DNA of 29,390 nucleotides from JAEDES01 sp964616405 (lineage in GTDB: Bacteria; Bacillota_I; Bacilli_A; RF39; UBA660). The DNA is taken from assembly GCA_964616405.1 (NCBI GenBank), contig CAZTRE010000016.1, positions 1-29,390 on the forward strand. Reading direction: 5' to 3'. Each line of letters starts with the position of its first letter. Within the stretch, counting starts at the first letter, position 1. The position numbers and the translations under genes were made by a program. The notes under the pieces were generated by a model, which saw only the letters and a list, made by a program, of their open reading frames with translations, ran no database searches and was not told the origin of the DNA. This document shows positions 16,564 through 22,925 of this stretch, piece after piece.

Positions 16564-18522
16564 GTGCTAGGAACAATTACAGAAATTATTGACAATAATG
16601 TGTATATTAAATTGGCTTTTGATATTGCGCAACAACCAAATCTAGTAGGATTACATGTTGTATTTGAGGATGATAAAAGAAGTGTTGTAGGAGAAATTGC
16701 AAATATAAATCGTGAGCAGATGATAGTTAATATTGTAGGCGAGATAACAGATGGATCTTTTACTCCAGGTTCTAGTACAAAACCAGCATTTAAATCAAGA
16801 CCTAGGTTGATTAAGGCGGAAGAGTTAGCAATTCTTTTTGGAGATTCTCAAACTAAAGTTGGGCAAACCAATTTTGGAACAAGTAAGGTTTATGAAAGAT
16901 ATAGAATCAATGTAGCAATTAACGAGTTTTTTAATGCCCACTTTGCAATTTTAGGAAATTCTGGTTCTGGAAAGAGTAGTGCTGTTGCTTCAATTTTACA
17001 AAAATTATTTATTAGTAGTCCAACACCTCCTATTAATGCAAATTTATTTTTCTTTGATGCCTATGGAGAGTATACAAATGCTTTTTCAAAATTACATGAG
17101 TATAATTCTTCGTTGAATTATAAATCTTATACAACTAATTTGGATAATCCAGAGTCAGAAATATTAAGGATTCCAATTTGGTTATTGGATGTTGATGATC
17201 TGGCTTTATTATTAGATGTTACAACTCCTATGCAATTGCCAATATTAGAAAAAACATTGAAGTTAGTTCCTATTCTTACGGGTAATGGGGAAAATGTTAT
17301 AAGAAAGAAAAATGATATTATTGCAAGAGCATTACAAGATATTTTATTATCAGGTAGTGACTCAACGAAGATTCGAGATCAAGTAATTGGTGTTTTAACA
17401 AAATTTAATACGGCAACACTTAATTTAAATAGTCAAATTGTTCAACCCGGATATACTCGTACATTAAAACAATGTTTATATATAGATAAAACGGGTAAGA
17501 TGCAGGAAATGGAACTTGTTGTAGAGTTTGTTCGGGGATATATTTTAGAAGAAAATACAGAGATTAGCCCTTATGAAATGAATTCGTTTTATTCACTTGA
17601 AGATTTGGAACAGGCTTTGGATTTTGCTTTAATTAGTGAAGGTATTCTAAAGAGTGATAAGGTATTTGATTACGCTAATATTATTAGTGTTAGATTACAT
17701 ACATTAGTGACTGGGGAAGCAAGAGAGTATTTTTCGTATCCTAGATATATAACAAGTGATGAATATATTGAAGATTTACTTCAAAGTAAGCAAACTGGCG
17801 GAAAATGTCAAATCGTTAATTTTAATATTAATTATATAGATGATCGTTTGGCGAAGGTAATAACTAAAATTTTATCTAGAATGTTATTTAAAAAAGCTAG
17901 TACCATTAAGCCACGTGGTAGTAGAGCATTTCATATTATTATTGAGGAAGCTCATCGTTATGTTCAACGTGATAGTGATGTTGAGTTACTAGGTTATAAT
18001 ATATTTGAACGAATTAGTAAAGAAGGAAGAAAATATGGAGTATTCTTAGGTCTTATTACGCAAAGACCTAGTGAGCTTTCCGATACTTGTGTTTCTCAAT
18101 GTATGAATTTCTTAATTTTAAGGACATTACATCCGGTTGACTTGGAATATATTAGAACGATGATTCCTAATGTCTCTTCGGAAGTCGTTTTACAGTTAAA
18201 GAATTTAAAACCGGGTAATTGTATTGCCTTTGGTAGTGCATTCAAGGTTCCAACACAACTTTATATTGATTTACCAAATCCACAACCATTATCTAATAAT
18301 GTTGATTTGGAGGATGTTTGGTATAGAAAAGTGCAAATAGAAAGTGTTGCGGGTCTTGCGGGAGGCTTTGGTTTTCCTGTTTCAGAGATGATGCCATCAA
18401 TGGTTCAAGAACCTACACAAATGAATGCTCAACCACACCTGACCCCATTTGATTCAAGTGTTCAGGCACCGCAAGGTGGAATGTTTATTCAACAAAATAC
18501 TCAAGAAATATTAACTGACTAA
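16564..18522 (+). CDS. HerA/DUF87-type hexameric ATPase
   Basis: A 652-aa protein of the HerA-FtsK group. The N-terminal about 100 residues form a beta-barrel-like (HAS-type) region starting LGTITEIIDNNVYIKL. The ATPase domain has Walker A G131-NSGSGKSS, FDAYGEY, Walker B FHIIIEEAHR near 460 and the ITQRPSEL sensor segment near 500. The last 45 residues are Gln/Pro/Met-rich and probably disordered. HerA-like ATPases usually translocate DNA, often with a NurA nuclease; no nuclease gene is next to it. GTG 16564 is chosen because AAGAGGG lies 8 bases upstream; GTG 16555 would sit on top of that site. It is a single-gene unit directly upstream of sepF. Cellular role unknown. Confidence 0.85.
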   Translation: MLGTITEIIDNNVYIKLAFDIAQQPNLVGLHVVFEDDKRSVVGEIANINREQMIVNIVGEITDGSFTPGSSTKPAFKSRPRLIKAEELAILFGDSQTKVGQTNFGTSKVYERYRINVAINEFFNAHFAILGNSGSGKSSAVASILQKLFISSPTPPINANLFFFDAYGEYTNAFSKLHEYNSSLNYKSYTTNLDNPESEILRIPIWLLDVDDLALLLDVTTPMQLPILEKTLKLVPILTGNGENVIRKKNDIIARALQDILLSGSDSTKIRDQVIGVLTKFNTATLNLNSQIVQPGYTRTLKQCLYIDKTGKMQEMELVVEFVRGYILEENTEISPYEMNSFYSLEDLEQALDFALISEGILKSDKVFDYANIISVRLHTLVTGEAREYFSYPRYITSDEYIEDLLQSKQTGGKCQIVNFNINYIDDRLAKVITKILSRMLFKKASTIKPRGSRAFHIIIEEAHRYVQRDSDVELLGYNIFERISKEGRKYGVFLGLITQRPSELSDTCVSQCMNFLILRTLHPVDLEYIRTMIPNVSSEVVLQLKNLKPGNCIAFGSAFKVPTQLYIDLPNPQPLSNNVDLEDVWYRKVQIESVAGLAGGFGFPVSEMMPSMVQEPTQMNAQPHLTPFDSSVQAPQGGMFIQQNTQEILTD

Positions 18523-18547
18523 AATTTATCTTAATTTTAGTCTTTTT
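18517..18547 (+). terminator. Terminator after the HerA-like gene
   Basis: A 9-bp stem GACTAAAAT/ATTTTAGTC, an 8-base loop and Ts. The left arm overlaps the stop codon. Confidence 0.83.
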
Positions 18548-18562
18548 CTTTTTTATTATTTG

Positions 18563-18571
18563 TGTTAAAAT
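18563..18571 (+). promoter_or_regulatory. Possible extended -10 promoter of sepF-divIVA
   Basis: TGTTAAAAT fits an extended -10 with one mismatch. Other AT-rich hexamers nearby make the exact element uncertain. Confidence 0.45.
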
Positions 18572-18613
18572 TATAGTAATAATATATCAATATTAGGATG
18601 GAGGATAAGTTTT

Positions 18614-19060
18614 ATGGCTTTAGATAAATTAAAAGGATTTTTTGTTGGTGAAGATAATGATGCACCTGAAGCAACTGGGGATGATGAATTTTATACTACT
18701 TCCAGAGAAGACTATCATATTCAAAATGGTGTTGCCGGAAGCAAAATGATGTTACTTGAACCTCGTGCTTATTCTGAGAGTCAACAAATAGCAGATTATT
18801 TAAAAAATCGTAGTGCTGTTGTTGTAAACTTAAAAAGAGTAACACCTGATCAAGCTAAGAGAATTGTTGATTTCTTGTATGGTACAATTTATGCAATTGG
18901 TGGAGATTTACAAAAATTAGGCGGAGGAATTTTCTTATGTACTCCAAATAATGTAAATGTTGAAGGAAAAATCAGTGATGATGGAACAAATGGTTCTACA
19001 AGCAAATCTTCACGCGGTAAAAAAAGTGAAAAAGAAAATGATGAGGATGATTTCTTTTAA
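18614..19060 (+). CDS. sepF: Cell division protein SepF
   Basis: A 148-aa FtsZ-binding membrane anchor of the division ring. The N-terminus (MALDKLKGFFVG) fits the amphipathic membrane-binding helix, followed by an acidic linker. The conserved core (about 54-115) shows EPRAYSESQQIADYLKNR, VVVNLKRVTPDQAKRIVDFL and GGDLQKLGGGIFLCTPNNVNV, all typical of SepF. The C-terminal tail is charged and Ser-rich. It lies 31 bases before divIVA, as in the conserved ylm-divIVA cluster, but the ylmG and ylmH genes that usually lie between them are absent. Confidence 0.95.
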   Translation: MALDKLKGFFVGEDNDAPEATGDDEFYTTSREDYHIQNGVAGSKMMLLEPRAYSESQQIADYLKNRSAVVVNLKRVTPDQAKRIVDFLYGTIYAIGGDLQKLGGGIFLCTPNNVNVEGKISDDGTNGSTSKSSRGKKSEKENDEDDFF

Positions 19061-19091
19061 AACAATTTAGGAATTTTTCTGAGGTGATTAT

Positions 19092-19529
19092 ATGAAAAAA
19101 TTTAGTTATGAAGCTAATGGATATAGTCGTCGAGAAGTAAATCAGTTTATAAGTGATGTTATTGATCAAACAGAAGGTATTATTACAAAATGTAAGGCAC
19201 AAAGTGCAGAACTGGAAAAATTACGTGGGGAGTTAGAACATTATAAAACTCTTGAAGATACTTTGAAAGTGGCGATTATTAAAGCAGAAGAAACCGGTGA
19301 CAATATAAAGAGAATGGCTCGTGAAGAGAGTCAAATGATTGTTGTAGATGCTAAGAATAACGCAAGTAGAATAGTAAACGAAGCATTGCTTAGAGCTGAA
19401 AAAATAGAACATAGAGCAGATTTATTGGAAAATAATATGCGAATATTTAAAAGAAAGTTAAAATTAATTATGGAACAGCAAATGGCTGTTGTAGAAGAAA
19501 TTGAAGTTTTAGAACTAGATCCTAAGTAA
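19092..19529 (+). CDS. divIVA: DivIVA-domain coiled-coil protein
   Basis: A 145-aa protein. The N-terminal segment KKFSYEANGYSRREVNQFIS matches the DivIVA membrane-curvature-binding domain (GYxxxEVxxFL). Residues about 28-135 are predicted coiled coil with many charged heptads. DivIVA proteins gather at negatively curved membranes, at septum and poles, and recruit partners. It directly follows sepF (31-base gap, AGGTG site) and ends in its own terminator. In many Firmicutes the next gene is ileS; here four kinase-like genes lie in between. Confidence 0.92.
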   Translation: MKKFSYEANGYSRREVNQFISDVIDQTEGIITKCKAQSAELEKLRGELEHYKTLEDTLKVAIIKAEETGDNIKRMAREESQMIVVDAKNNASRIVNEALLRAEKIEHRADLLENNMRIFKRKLKLIMEQQMAVVEEIEVLELDPK

Positions 19530-19541
19530 TCTAGTTTTTTT
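19514..19541 (+). terminator. Terminator of sepF-divIVA
   Basis: A 7-bp stem ACTAGAT/ATCTAGT with an 8-base loop and a T run. The left arm lies inside the last codons of divIVA. Confidence 0.8.
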
Positions 19542-19542
19542 G

Positions 19543-19571
19543 TTGCATTTTTAAGCGTTTTGTGTTATAAT
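19543..19571 (+). promoter_or_regulatory. Promoter of the four-gene kinase-like array
   Basis: TTGCAT (19543-19548), a 17-base spacer and TATAAT (19566-19571) with TG at 19563-19564. No terminator is seen between this point and the ileS leader, so the four genes probably form one transcript. Confidence 0.75.
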
Positions 19572-19606
19572 ACGAGGCAAATTAAGAGGGCTTTAGGTGA
19601 ATAATC

Positions 19607-19648
19607 GTGAGTATATATGGTGATACAAATAGAAAATTTTTCCGGTAA
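19607..19648 (+). other. Out-of-frame 5' remnant of the first kinase-like gene (probable frameshift)
   Basis: From GTG 19607 (TAGGTGA 6 bases upstream) the frame reads MSIYGDTNRKFF and then stops at 19646. This matches the N-terminus of the three downstream paralogs (MSKLEICNRKF). Removing one T from the T run at 19637-19641 would join it to the kinase-like frame as NRKFSGNNRVFYERDLFYL, which aligns with NRKFITNKDRLIVGKDLVYL with one gap. Confidence 0.7.
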
Positions 19649-20336
19649 TAATAGAGTTTTTTATGAGCGGGATTTATTTTATTTAAATAAAGGTTTTCAT
19701 GCTAAAGTTTATAAAGCAAATTTTTCTGGTGAGAAAAGAGCTGTTAAGATATTTAATGCTGATTGTAAGAGTTCAGGTTTAAAAATTCAAACATATGAAG
19801 TAATGAAGAATTTAGGTTTAAAAAGAATTTTAAAAGCTTTGGAGATATTTTCTAAAAGACAAGATATTGATATATATAATTATGATGGATACATAATGCA
19901 ACTCTTAGATGAAGATGCAAATCCTGATATTTTGAATTTTCCAACAGAATTATTATTAAGTGAGTTTGGTTTGATAGATGCTGATGCTATTTTGTTAGGT
20001 CAAAATAATATTATGATGAAAGATGTTAGTGCAAGAAATAGTATCATTACTACTGATCAACAATTATGGGTGACTGATACTGATTTTTTTGAAAGACTTT
20101 ATGCTACTTCAGAAGATGAGATTATTAGTCATAATAGACAGAATGTTAGTATGTTATTAAGGCAATTAATTATGAGGGCTATTGATAAAGTTCCCGAAAT
20201 TGATAATTATAATAATTTCTTATTAAAGCAGGATTTTGCCAAAAAGGTACCTTTTTCAAATGAAGGAATCGATGTGTTTGCAGAGATGTTTGAAAATACG
20301 GATAAACCTGTAGAATATTTTAAAAAACGTTGTTAA
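19617..20336 (+). CDS. Kinase-like protein, paralog 1 of 4 (5' end probably frameshifted)
   Basis: 239 aa as read from ATG 19617. It has a protein-kinase-like layout: a nucleotide-loop region YLNKGFHAKVYKANF, A-V-K44 as the beta-3 Lys, a hinge-like GYIMQLLDED, a catalytic-loop-like KDVSARN, and WVTDTDFFE in the place of the DFG strand. The C-terminal signature ENTDKPVEYFKKRC is shared by all four paralogs. Compared with these it lacks the first 20 residues in frame; a GTG 10 bases earlier encodes the missing N-terminus in another frame. Whether the cell makes the shorter protein or the gene is damaged is open. Substrate unknown. It is the most diverged of the four. Confidence 0.72.
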   Translation: MVIQIENFSGNNRVFYERDLFYLNKGFHAKVYKANFSGEKRAVKIFNADCKSSGLKIQTYEVMKNLGLKRILKALEIFSKRQDIDIYNYDGYIMQLLDEDANPDILNFPTELLLSEFGLIDADAILLGQNNIMMKDVSARNSIITTDQQLWVTDTDFFERLYATSEDEIISHNRQNVSMLLRQLIMRAIDKVPEIDNYNNFLLKQDFAKKVPFSNEGIDVFAEMFENTDKPVEYFKKRC

Positions 20337-20352
20337 GGTTAATTTATATTTT

Positions 20353-20415
20353 AATAAATACTAAGAAAATGTTTGGGGGGTGATTAGAAATATGAGTAAG
20401 CTTGAAATTTGTAAT
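20353..20415 (+). repeat. Repeated leader and start region, copy 1
   Basis: An AT-rich stretch, a G-run ribosome site (GGGGGTG) and the first codons of paralog 2. It is closely similar to 21137-21198 and more distantly to 21907-21964, showing that the duplicated unit included the intergenic region. Confidence 0.75.
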
Positions 20416-21120
20416 CGAGAGTTTATCACTGATAAAAATAGATTAATTTCTGGTAAGGATTTAACTTATTTAAGCTCAGGAAATAATGGCGCTGTTTATA
20501 GACACAGTTTACCAACTGGAGATGAAGCAGTTAAAGTGTTTTTTGATGGTAGAAAAGCGCAAGGACTTAAGTATGATACATATAAGATAATGAAAGATTT
20601 AAAATTACAACGGCATTTGGGACCTCAAGAAGTTTTGTATAAACCTGATTATAGAAAGAAGAAAGATATAGAAGGATATACAATGCCAGTATTAGAGAAG
20701 AATATTAAAGCAAATATTTTATATTTCCCATCAAGCAAAGTATTAGAATCATTTTCTTTAATTGAAGGTGATGCGATAGAATGTGGTCAAAATAGTATTT
20801 TAATGAGGGATGTTTTTTGGCATAATACAATTTTGACTCCTAATGAGGAGATATGGTTATGTGATGTTGATTGGTATGAAAGACAAAGATTTCATTTACC
20901 TAGCAAAAGCAGAATAATTAAGTTAAATAAAAAAAGTGTTAATTTATTATTTCTTGGATTATTAATATCAGGAGTTTCATCAGCAGAGGAATTTTCTTTT
21001 ATTGAACAGTCAAAGTTATCTAATGAATTACGAGAAAAGAATTATCAAATTTATGGATTCTTAGAAGGAATTGAAAATACTGATAAACCAATAGAGTATT
21101 TTAAAAAACGATGTCGTTAA
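20392..21120 (+). CDS. Kinase-like protein, paralog 2 of 4
   Basis: A 242-aa protein and the best-preserved copy. YLSSGNNGAVY (26-36) resembles a Gly-rich loop, K48 in EAVKVF the beta-3 Lys, and GYTMPVLEKN a hinge. R139-D140-VFWH-N145 matches the RDxxxxN catalytic loop, and WLCD158-V-D160-WYE supplies the metal-binding Asp after a strand, in a wording also seen in aminoglycoside/choline-kinase-like enzymes. The C-terminus has the family tag ENTDKPIEYFKKR. I infer a small kinase-fold enzyme; protein or small-molecule substrate is unknown. ATG 20392 is chosen because it aligns with paralogs 3 and 4; GTG 20380 overlaps the ribosome site. Confidence 0.8.
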   Translation: MSKLEICNREFITDKNRLISGKDLTYLSSGNNGAVYRHSLPTGDEAVKVFFDGRKAQGLKYDTYKIMKDLKLQRHLGPQEVLYKPDYRKKKDIEGYTMPVLEKNIKANILYFPSSKVLESFSLIEGDAIECGQNSILMRDVFWHNTILTPNEEIWLCDVDWYERQRFHLPSKSRIIKLNKKSVNLLFLGLLISGVSSAEEFSFIEQSKLSNELREKNYQIYGFLEGIENTDKPIEYFKKRCR

Positions 21121-21136
21121 GTATAAATTATGTTTT

Positions 21137-21198
21137 GGTAAATATTAGGAAAGATGTTTGGGGTGGTTAGAAATATGAGTAAGCTTGAAATTTGTAAT
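21137..21198 (+). repeat. Repeated leader and start region, copy 2
   Basis: The counterpart of 20353-20415: the same order of AT-rich spacer, GTTTGGGGTGG ribosome site and MSKLEICN codons. Confidence 0.75.
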
Positions 21199-21894
21199 AG
21201 AGAATTTATAACTAATAAAAATAGATTAATTTCCGGTAAAAACTTGATTTATTTAAGCTCTGGAAATAATGCCTCTGTTTATAAACACAATTTACCAACT
21301 GGGGATGAAGCTGTTAAAGTGTTTTTTGATGATAAAAAGACGAGCGGACTTAAGTATGATACTTATAAGTCAATGAGAAAATTGGAATTAGAGCGAATAG
21401 TGACATCTCAGGAGGCTTTGTATAAACCTGATTATAGAAAGAAGAAAGATATTGAAGGATATACGATGTCTTTATTAGATCAAGATAGTAAGGCTAATGT
21501 TTTATATTTTCCGTCAAGCAAAGTATTAGAATCATTTCATTTAATGGAAGAAGATGCAGTAGAATGTGGAAAGCATGGAATATTAATGGCGGATACTGGT
21601 TTACATAATGCAATTTTAACTTCTAATGAAGAAATATGGTTATGTGATATTGATTGGTATGAAAAAGTTAGATTTTGTTTTTCTGATAAAAAAAGAATAA
21701 TTAGATTAAATAGACAAGGTGTTGATTCATTATTTATTAGTTTATTTATATCAGGAATCTCAGCGTCAAAAGATCTTTACGTTTTTGATAAAGAAAAACT
21801 GGCTGAAGAAGTTAATGAAGATTATCATGGATTCTTAGAAGAACTTGAAAAAGTTGATAAACCGATAGAGTATTTTAAAAAGATAAGTTATTAA
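21175..21894 (+). CDS. Kinase-like protein, paralog 3 of 4
   Basis: A 239-aa protein, clearly the closest relative of paralog 2; YKPDYRKKKDIEGYTM is shared exactly. The nucleotide loop reads YLSSGNNASVY, K48 is present, the catalytic loop reads ADTGLHN (the Arg of RD is replaced by Ala, Asp and Asn are kept), and the metal strand reads WLCDIDWYE. The C-terminal tag reads EKVDKPIEYFKK. The middle and C-terminal parts differ more from paralog 2 than the N-terminal part, as expected after duplication and divergence. ATG 21175 aligns with its paralogs; ATG 21154 lies before the GGGGTGG site. Substrate unknown. Confidence 0.8.
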   Translation: MSKLEICNREFITNKNRLISGKNLIYLSSGNNASVYKHNLPTGDEAVKVFFDDKKTSGLKYDTYKSMRKLELERIVTSQEALYKPDYRKKKDIEGYTMSLLDQDSKANVLYFPSSKVLESFHLMEEDAVECGKHGILMADTGLHNAILTSNEEIWLCDIDWYEKVRFCFSDKKRIIRLNRQGVDSLFISLFISGISASKDLYVFDKEKLAEEVNEDYHGFLEELEKVDKPIEYFKKISY

Positions 21895-21906
21895 GGTTGT
21901 TATTTT

Positions 21907-21964
21907 ATAAATATTGATGAAAACGTTAGGGGGGAATTAGGTGAGTAAGCTTGAAATTTGTAAT
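21907..21964 (+). repeat. Repeated leader and start region, copy 3
   Basis: A diverged counterpart of 20353-20415: ATAAATATTGATG, a run of six Gs and GTGAGTAAGCTTGAAATTTG. Confidence 0.7.
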
Positions 21965-22663
21965 AGAAAGTTTATAACTAATAAGGATAGGTTAATTGTT
22001 GGTAAAGATTTAGTCTATTTAAGTGGTGGATGTAATGCAAAAGTATATAAGGGAGACTTTGCAGATGGAACTAAGGCAGTTAAAATATTTAAGAAAACAA
22101 ATAGTTGTTTTAATTTAAATTGGCAATCATATGAAGCAATGAAAGACTTAGATTTAAAACGAACGTTAAATCCTCAAGAAACTTTATATAGTCCTGGTTA
22201 TAGTGAACAAGAGAGAATAGAAGGATATGTAATGAAATTTTTAGACGAAGATCGTAAGATGGATTTTTTGCATTTTCCTTCAAATAAGTTACTTGAATCT
22301 TTTAGTTTAATGGAAGAAGATGCAATTTTACTTGGCGAGAACCTTGTTAGAATGAATGATGTTTCTAGCGATAATGTGATTTGTACTAAGAATAAAGAAA
22401 TATGGGTATCGGATCCGAATTTTTTTAAATTGGGGCAATCTGATATGGTTGAGGGTAATAAAATACTAGTTGGAAGATTATGTCGTGATTTAATGTTAAA
22501 TGCCATTTATGATTCGGGAGATTTCAGTGAACAAGAAAAAATTAAATTGAGGGAAGATTTGAAAGTTTATTTTGATCCTTGGAGGGATAAAATCAATAAA
22601 TTCGTGAGAATGTTTGAAAATACAGATAAACCGATAGAATATTTTAAAAAGAGATTGCGATAG
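21941..22663 (+). CDS. Kinase-like protein, paralog 4 of 4
   Basis: A 240-aa protein starting at GTG 21941 with TAGGGGGG upstream. YLSGGCNAKVY, K48 in KAVKIF and a hinge-like GYVMKFLDED are present. The catalytic loop reads NDVSSDN (Asp and Asn kept, Arg lost), and the metal strand reads WVSDPNFFK, in which the second Asp of the other copies is Asn. If that second Asp is the DFG equivalent, this copy would be a pseudokinase. The end reads FENTDKPIEYFKKR as in paralog 1, to which its hinge and C-terminus are closest. The ileS promoter overlaps its last codons. Confidence 0.8.
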   Translation: MSKLEICNRKFITNKDRLIVGKDLVYLSGGCNAKVYKGDFADGTKAVKIFKKTNSCFNLNWQSYEAMKDLDLKRTLNPQETLYSPGYSEQERIEGYVMKFLDEDRKMDFLHFPSNKLLESFSLMEEDAILLGENLVRMNDVSSDNVICTKNKEIWVSDPNFFKLGQSDMVEGNKILVGRLCRDLMLNAIYDSGDFSEQEKIKLREDLKVYFDPWRDKINKFVRMFENTDKPIEYFKKRLR

Positions 22664-22683
22664 ATTGATTTTTATGTTATATT
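22655..22683 (+). promoter_or_regulatory. Promoter of the ileS T-box transcript
   Basis: TTGCGA (22655-22660, inside the end of the preceding gene), a 17-base spacer and TATATT (22678-22683) with TG at 22675-22676. Confidence 0.7.
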
Positions 22684-22689
22684 AAATTG

Positions 22690-22903
22690 CGAAAGCAGGT
22701 GCGAAAGACGTAATATTTTGAAATAAGTAGAGAGCTCATGGTTGGTGAAAATGAGTTAGGAAGAAATATTAAGATCACTTTCAAGTGCTATTTATGGATA
22801 AGATAAATACGGTAACGCGTTATAGTAATTGAGATAGAATTTGTTTCTATAAATTAAGGTGGTACCGCGAACTATTCGTCCTTATTGGATGAATAGTTTT
22901 TTT
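22690..22903 (+). promoter_or_regulatory. T-box riboswitch leader of ileS, specifier AUC
   Basis: A tRNA-sensing leader. It contains the stem I AGAGAG motif (about 22730), GTTGGTGAAAATGAG, a likely specifier ATC (Ile) at 22774-22776 followed by ACTTTCAAGTGC, and the T-box core AAGGTGGTACCGCG (about 22856-22869), whose TGGT can pair with an ACCA tRNA end. A 12-bp terminator stem (22870-22881 with 22887-22898) and a T run follow. Uncharged tRNA-Ile should favour the antiterminator and switch on ileS. The specifier position is inferred by analogy with other leaders. Confidence 0.93.
22870..22903 (+). terminator. T-box regulated terminator
   Basis: AACTATTCGTCC pairs with GGATGAATAGTT (one G-T pair) around loop TTATT, followed by seven Ts. 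Confidence 0.9.
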
Positions 22904-22925
22904 ATTTAGGTTAAGGAGGGAAACT

